From the NCBI GenBank assembly GCA_019347575.1, contig JAHWKY010000022.1, positions 1 to 64,000 on the forward strand: a stretch of 64,000 nucleotides of DNA. The letters run 5' to 3'. Each line of letters starts with the position of its first letter. The first letter of the stretch is position 1. The notes beneath the pieces were generated by a model. It had not been told where the DNA came from. It saw only the letters and a list, made by a program, of their open reading frames with translations, and did no database searches. The position numbers and the translations under genes are program-made. Source of the stretch: Actinomycetota bacterium. Its GTDB lineage: Bacteria; Actinomycetota; Nitriliruptoria; Nitriliruptorales; Nitriliruptoraceae. Positions 60,121 through 64,000 of the stretch are shown in pieces.

Positions 60121-61629
60121 TTGAGCCGGTTCCCCCTCCATCCCCTCCTGCTGGGATCGTTCCCGGTCCTGTTCCTGTGGTCGCAGAACGCCTCCGAGGT
60201 CCACCGCGGTGAGGTCCTTCCGATCCTCGCCGTCGTGGCCCTCGGTGTGGTCGTCCTCGCTGCGGTGGTCGCCCTGATCCTGCGCGACGCGCGGCGAGGA
60301 GCGCTCGCCGCATCGGTCGGCGCGGTCGTGCTGCTGTCGTACGGCCACATCGCCGCCGACCTCTCGCCGTGGCTGGGGATCGGCCTCGCCCTCGTGCTCG
60401 TCGTGGCAGCCACCCTCGTCGCGGTGAAGGCCACTGAGGCCCACCTCGCGGGGGCGACGCGGGGCGCCAACGTGATCGGGGTCGTCCTGGTGGCGACGAC
60501 GCTCGTGCCGCTCACGGGCGAGGCTCTGGCGTCCGCCCCGGCGAGCGCCGAGCTCGGCGACGGCGTCGAGATCCAACGTCCCGACGAGCCTCCGGACATC
60601 TTCTACATCGTCCCCGACCGCTACGCCCGGGGTGATGTGCTGCGCGAGATCTTCGACCACGACAACCGCGACTTCACCTCGGAGCTCGAGGCGCTGGGTT
60701 TCGACGTGCTCGACCAGAGCCTGGCGAACTACCCCAAGACGGCTCACTCGCTCGCGACGTCGCTGAACCTCGAGTACCTCGAGGAGCTCGAGCGGACCAT
60801 CCCCGCCAGCCGTGGGGGCGACTGGGGACCGGTCTACGCCCTGCTCCGCGATCACCGTCTGGGCGAGGCGCTCACCTCCATCGGTTACGACTACCTCCAC
60901 CTCGGGACGTGGTGGTCGCCCACGGCCACCTCGGTGCACGCGACGCACGTGCTGACCCGCAACCGCAGCTCCGAGTTCCGCCAGGTTTTCGAGTCGACCA
61001 CCGCGTGGCCTGCCCTGCGGTCGCTGTTCGGCGAGGACGAGCCGCTCACCCGGCGCGATGCGCACCGTGTGTTCGGCGAGCACCAGCTCGACACCCTCGA
61101 GGAGCTCGCCGGACAGGACGGTCCCGCGCCCCGATTCGTGTTCGCGCACCTGGCCCTGCCCCACGAGCCCTACGTGTTCGACGCCGATGGCTCGGTCGTC
61201 CTCGAGGGGGTCGAGAAGTCCCGGACCCGAGAGGACAACTACGTCCGCCAGCTCACCTACCTCAACCGGCGGCTACTGGCCATCGTGGAGCGGATCGTGG
61301 AGCACAACCGCGACGCGGTCGTGGTGATCCAAGCCGACGAGGGCCCACACCCGGTCCGGCGGCTCCGCCAGGGCCCGCCGTACCGGTGGCTGGAGGCGTC
61401 AGTGGGCGAGCTGGGGGAGAAGCTGGGGATCCTCAACGCCGTCCGGCTCCCGGGCGTGTCCGACGCGGCGCTGGCCGAGGACCTGACCCCGGTCAACACC
61501 TTCCGGCTCGTGCTCGACCGCTACTTCGGCGCGGACCTGCCCCCGCTGGGGGATCGCAGCTACGTCTTCCCCGACGAGGACCACCTCTACACCTTCGTGG
61601 AAGTCACCGACCGCCTCCGCGGTCGGTGA
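60121..61629 (+). CDS. Membrane-anchored sulfatase-like hydrolase/transferase
   Basis: 502 residues from a TTG two bases after the methyltransferase stop. About four N-terminal membrane helices (residues 1-140) precede an extracytoplasmic alkaline-phosphatase-like domain: PDIFYIVPDRYARGDVLREIF, LANYPKTAHSLATSLNLEYL (likely nucleophile Thr or Ser), RFVFAHLALPHEPYVFDADG and VVVIQADEGPHPVRRL. The family includes sulfatases and phosphoethanolamine or phosphoglycerol transferases acting on envelope polymers. With the methyltransferase it probably modifies a surface polysaccharide or lipid. Confidence 0.87.
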   Translation: MSRFPLHPLLLGSFPVLFLWSQNASEVHRGEVLPILAVVALGVVVLAAVVALILRDARRGALAASVGAVVLLSYGHIAADLSPWLGIGLALVLVVAATLVAVKATEAHLAGATRGANVIGVVLVATTLVPLTGEALASAPASAELGDGVEIQRPDEPPDIFYIVPDRYARGDVLREIFDHDNRDFTSELEALGFDVLDQSLANYPKTAHSLATSLNLEYLEELERTIPASRGGDWGPVYALLRDHRLGEALTSIGYDYLHLGTWWSPTATSVHATHVLTRNRSSEFRQVFESTTAWPALRSLFGEDEPLTRRDAHRVFGEHQLDTLEELAGQDGPAPRFVFAHLALPHEPYVFDADGSVVLEGVEKSRTREDNYVRQLTYLNRRLLAIVERIVEHNRDAVVVIQADEGPHPVRRLRQGPPYRWLEASVGELGEKLGILNAVRLPGVSDAALAEDLTPVNTFRLVLDRYFGADLPPLGDRSYVFPDEDHLYTFVEVTDRLRGR

Positions 61630-61721
61630 CGGAAACGCGCGTGGGTGCGTGTTCCCGTCCTGCTGACGCGCGCTGACCGCGATGGTGGTGACGGAAACGC
61701 GCGTGGATGCGCGTTTCCGTC
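61628..61721. repeat. Two 32-nt palindromic elements at 62-bp spacing (second locus)
   Basis: The copy at 61628-61659 begins inside the stop of the preceding gene. The copy at 61690-61721 is a perfect hairpin: GACGGAAACGCGC and GCGCGTTTCCGTC around GTGGAT. The 30-nt interval matches the spacers of the array at 31364-31519 in 21 of 30 positions, so the same 62-bp unit is present. It lies between convergent genes. Confidence 0.9.
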
Positions 61722-61731
61722 ATGATGCCGG

Positions 61732-63897
61732 TCAGCTTCGGGGATCTCGGTCCTCGGTCGCGTCCACGGTGCGGGTGGCCGGGAAGACGATGACGGCGAC
61801 AGTCTGGGTCGCGCGCGACAGGATGTACTCGACCCCGTGACCGAGGAAGGGGGCGTCGCCGTGGGCGCGCAGCTGGGTCGCGAGCACGATCAGGTCGGCG
61901 CCGCGCCCGTCGGCCGTCGCCACCAGCTCCCCGTACGCGGTCTGGCCCACCCGAACCAGCACCGAGGTGTGCTGCCGGAAGCGCCGGGCGACCTCTCGCG
62001 TCCGGGCGGCCTGGCTGCGGATCGCCGGTTGTGCCTTGGGCACCGCCCCGGGGTTGTCCTCGTCCTGGAGCACGACGTGGACGGCGTCGACCTCGGCACC
62101 ACAGCGCGCCGCCAGGGCGTAGCCGAGTTCCTCGGCTGCGTGCCCGGCCGTGGTCCCGGTGATGGGGACGATCAGGTGACGGAAGCGATGCTCGACGAGC
62201 GCTTCCGCGTCCCAGTCTCCACCGCCGCGGCGCACGAGCAACAGCGGGATGGTGGTGCGTGACAGCAGACCGGACAGGGCGGGGGAGAGGGTGTCCGCAC
62301 CGGTGTAGGGCTCGGTGAGGCCCACCGCCACCATGCCGTAGCCGAGGTCGCCCTCACGCAGGACGGCGGCGCCGATGTCCTCGGCCTCGGTCGTGCGGAG
62401 GTCCGCCTCGCGGTTGCGCAGGACCGGCAGGACGGACCGGCCGATCTGCGGATCGAGGGGTGCCCGTCCCTTCTGGTCGATCGTGAGGACGGTGACCCTG
62501 GCCTCGTCGCGTAGGGCGAGGTCGAGCACGTGCGCAGCCATCAACGAGTTCAGCCCCCCGCGCGTGGGGACCAACGCGTTGTCCACCCGGGCGATGACGC
62601 TGCGGCCGAGGAACTCCTCGCGTTCCATCCGCTCCGCCTCCTCCGGGGCGGCGACGATGCGGCGCAGGACGATGCGCAGCAGAGGCGGGGCGAGCAGCGA
62701 GGTCGCGATCGCCATCACCACGACCGCGGTGTACGAGGTCGGGTTGAGCACCCCGAGGCGCAAGCCGATGATCGCGACGACGATCTCGAGCGCCCCGCGG
62801 GCGTTGAGGCCGACACCGGCCGCTAGCCCCTCCATCCGGCTCAGACCGCTCAGCCGCGCCCCGGCCGCGGACCCCACCAGCTTGCTGATCGCGGCGACGG
62901 CGATCACAGCGATGGCCCACGGCAGCGCCTCGGCGGTGACGACCGCTCCGAGATCGACGTACAGACCCGCGGTGGCGAAGAACACGGGAGCGAAGATCGC
63001 GTTGGTCATCGACTCGATCGTCTCGCGCACATCCAGTCGCTGGTAGCGGGAACGGCCGAGCACGATGCCGGCCACGAACGCGCCGAGGACCGCCTCCACC
63101 CCGATCACCTGCGTGACCACACCCATCGCCAGGGCGATGAGGATGGTGACCGTGAGCACACCGCTGTAGCCACCGCTCGCACGCGCGGTGCGGAGCACGC
63201 TGTCGGTGGCGCGCTGGCCCACCGTCAGCGACGCGACGACGAAGGCGAGTACGAGCGCGATCGTCGTCCCGAGCGAGACGAGGTCGACGCCGCCGTGCGA
63301 CACGACCCCGGCGACGACACCGAGCAGGATCCAGCCCACCAGGTCGTTGGCCATGCCGGCCGCGAGCACGATCTGTCCCACGTTGCGGCGCAGCAGGCGC
63401 ATGTCGGCGAGGATCTTGGCCACGACCGGCAGCGCCGAGACGCTCAGCGCCACCGCGAGGAAGAGCGCGAACCCCAACTGGCTGCCCTGTTCGCCGTGGA
63501 AGGCGGCCGGGATGACCCAGCCGAGCCCGAAGCCGAACGCCAGGGGTACGACGAGGCTGCCAACCGAGACCGCGGCCGACTGCCGTGCGAGCCGCCGCAA
63601 CAGCCCGAGGTCGGTCTCGAAGCCGGTGACGACCAGCAGCAGCACGATGCCGATCCAGGCGACCGTCAGGATCGGGGCGCTGTCGATCTCGGTCCCGGGG
63701 AAGAGCCACGCCGCCTGGTCGGGCAGGATGCGGCCGAGCAGGGTCGGACCGACGAGCAGGCCGGCTCCGAGCTCACCGACGACAGCAGGTTGGCGTACGC
63801 GGGTCGCGAGCGCTCCCAGACCCCTGGCGACCGCCAGCAGCAACAGCAACTGGAGCCAGAACAGCAGGAGCGTGTGCTCGGTGAGGGGCGTCAGCAT
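61732..63897 (-). CDS. CPA2 cation/proton antiporter with C-terminal USP-like domains
   Basis: 721 residues from the ATG at 63897. About 12 membrane helices (RGLGALATRVRQPAVVGELGAGLLVG, GVGLNARGALEIVVAIIG) are followed by two USP-like domains. The ion-binding helix reads AAGMANDLVGW, with the ND pair characteristic of electroneutral antiporters, unlike the DD pair of the paralogue at 22187. In CPA antiporters the DD form moves two charges and ND one, so different pH behaviour is expected (inference). AGCGTA on the plus strand at 63951 (TACGCT on the minus) may be its -10. Confidence 0.88.
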   Translation of the reverse strand: MLTPLTEHTLLLFWLQLLLLLAVARGLGALATRVRQPAVVGELGAGLLVGPTLLGRILPDQAAWLFPGTEIDSAPILTVAWIGIVLLLVVTGFETDLGLLRRLARQSAAVSVGSLVVPLAFGFGLGWVIPAAFHGEQGSQLGFALFLAVALSVSALPVVAKILADMRLLRRNVGQIVLAAGMANDLVGWILLGVVAGVVSHGGVDLVSLGTTIALVLAFVVASLTVGQRATDSVLRTARASGGYSGVLTVTILIALAMGVVTQVIGVEAVLGAFVAGIVLGRSRYQRLDVRETIESMTNAIFAPVFFATAGLYVDLGAVVTAEALPWAIAVIAVAAISKLVGSAAGARLSGLSRMEGLAAGVGLNARGALEIVVAIIGLRLGVLNPTSYTAVVVMAIATSLLAPPLLRIVLRRIVAAPEEAERMEREEFLGRSVIARVDNALVPTRGGLNSLMAAHVLDLALRDEARVTVLTIDQKGRAPLDPQIGRSVLPVLRNREADLRTTEAEDIGAAVLREGDLGYGMVAVGLTEPYTGADTLSPALSGLLSRTTIPLLLVRRGGGDWDAEALVEHRFRHLIVPITGTTAGHAAEELGYALAARCGAEVDAVHVVLQDEDNPGAVPKAQPAIRSQAARTREVARRFRQHTSVLVRVGQTAYGELVATADGRGADLIVLATQLRAHGDAPFLGHGVEYILSRATQTVAVIVFPATRTVDATEDRDPRS

Positions 63898-63950
63898 CGG
63901 GACTCCGTGAGGTTCCGTCGCGGGGTGCCGACCGCGCGTCGAAGGGGCGG

Positions 63951-63956
63951 AGCGTA
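63951..63956 (-). promoter_or_regulatory. Candidate -10 box (TACGCT) for the second CPA2 antiporter
   Basis: On the minus strand TACGCT fits the TAnnnT pattern 53 nt before the ATG. The leader that follows contains CGCGGTCGGCACCCCGCG, a short self-complementary stretch. No -35 assigned. The last 100 bases of the window hold no gene. Confidence 0.35.
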
Positions 63957-64000
63957 ACCGCACCGCGTGGGGCCGACCTGGGTCCGCGCACGCTCGCCGC

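Overview
The window comes from a very GC-rich chromosome with dense, often overlapping genes (ATGA/GTGA/TGATG junctions), frequent GTG and TTG starts, coenzyme F420-type enzymes (an LLM-class oxidoreductase and a deazaflavin-dependent nitroreductase-like protein), an LCP wall protein, a transmembrane Ser/Thr kinase, BTAD-type regulation and a secreted protein with three cell-wall-binding type 2 repeats. Together these point to an actinobacterium. The cell-wall-binding repeats, a complete Mrp antiporter and two CPA2 antiporters fit a salt- or alkali-tolerant deep-branching lineage such as Nitriliruptoria/Euzebya; that placement is inference. No rRNA, tRNA, CRISPR array, phage gene or insertion sequence was seen.

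Layout. 0-2.7 kb: 3' part of a CocE/NonD hydrolase and two back-to-back toxin-antitoxin modules (RHH/PIN and Phd/PIN). 2.8-8.8 kb: a secreted lysyl-oxidase-like amine oxidase, then a minus-strand operon of a beta-propeller protein, a sensor kinase and a response regulator. 9.2-15.5 kb: a large ATPase with a C-terminal winged-helix/BTAD, a 67-aa protein and a secreted protein with eight exact 80-residue HYR repeats. 15.6-24.9 kb: a cation homeostasis block, with a structured leader, a membrane USP-like protein, mrpABCDEFG, and a convergent CPA2 antiporter with two USP domains. 24.9-27.3 kb: a second kinase/regulator pair. 27.4-33.3 kb: a secreted CocE hydrolase, an ABC-class ATPase, a repeat array beside a response-regulator relic, a secreted unknown and a 69-aa protein. 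33.5-37.6 kb: HxlR regulator, two HtrA-like proteases without export signals, and a Ser/Thr kinase. 37.7-42.7 kb: metabolic genes (threonine-dehydratase-like, SRPBCC, two hotdog/flavin-type enzymes, PdxH, VOC) and LCP. 43-48.3 kb: an acyl-CoA catabolic cluster (two TetR, MaoC, F420-type LLM, two acyl-CoA dehydrogenases). 48.4-53.4 kb: phospholipase D-type synthase, thioesterase, FNT channel, methyltransferase, and an ECF sigma factor with a membrane-anchored tail overlapping a 68-aa exported protein. 53.5-61.6 kb: a cell-wall-attached metzincin protease, a GAF-EAL protein, an S1 RNA-binding protein, and a small membrane protein/methyltransferase/sulfatase-like chain. 61.7 kb to the end: a second CPA2 antiporter.

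Three families of intergenic palindromic elements stand out. A 62-bp unit occurs three times at 31.36 kb and twice at 61.63 kb, both times between convergent genes. A 50-bp palindrome occurs at 33.42 and 48.33 kb. A short hairpin is duplicated at 43.6 kb. A 31-nt motif is shared upstream of two secreted-protein genes. The best candidates for new biology are these repeats, the inverted ATPase-BTAD regulator with its downstream surface protein, and the membrane-tailed sigma factor with its small exported partner.
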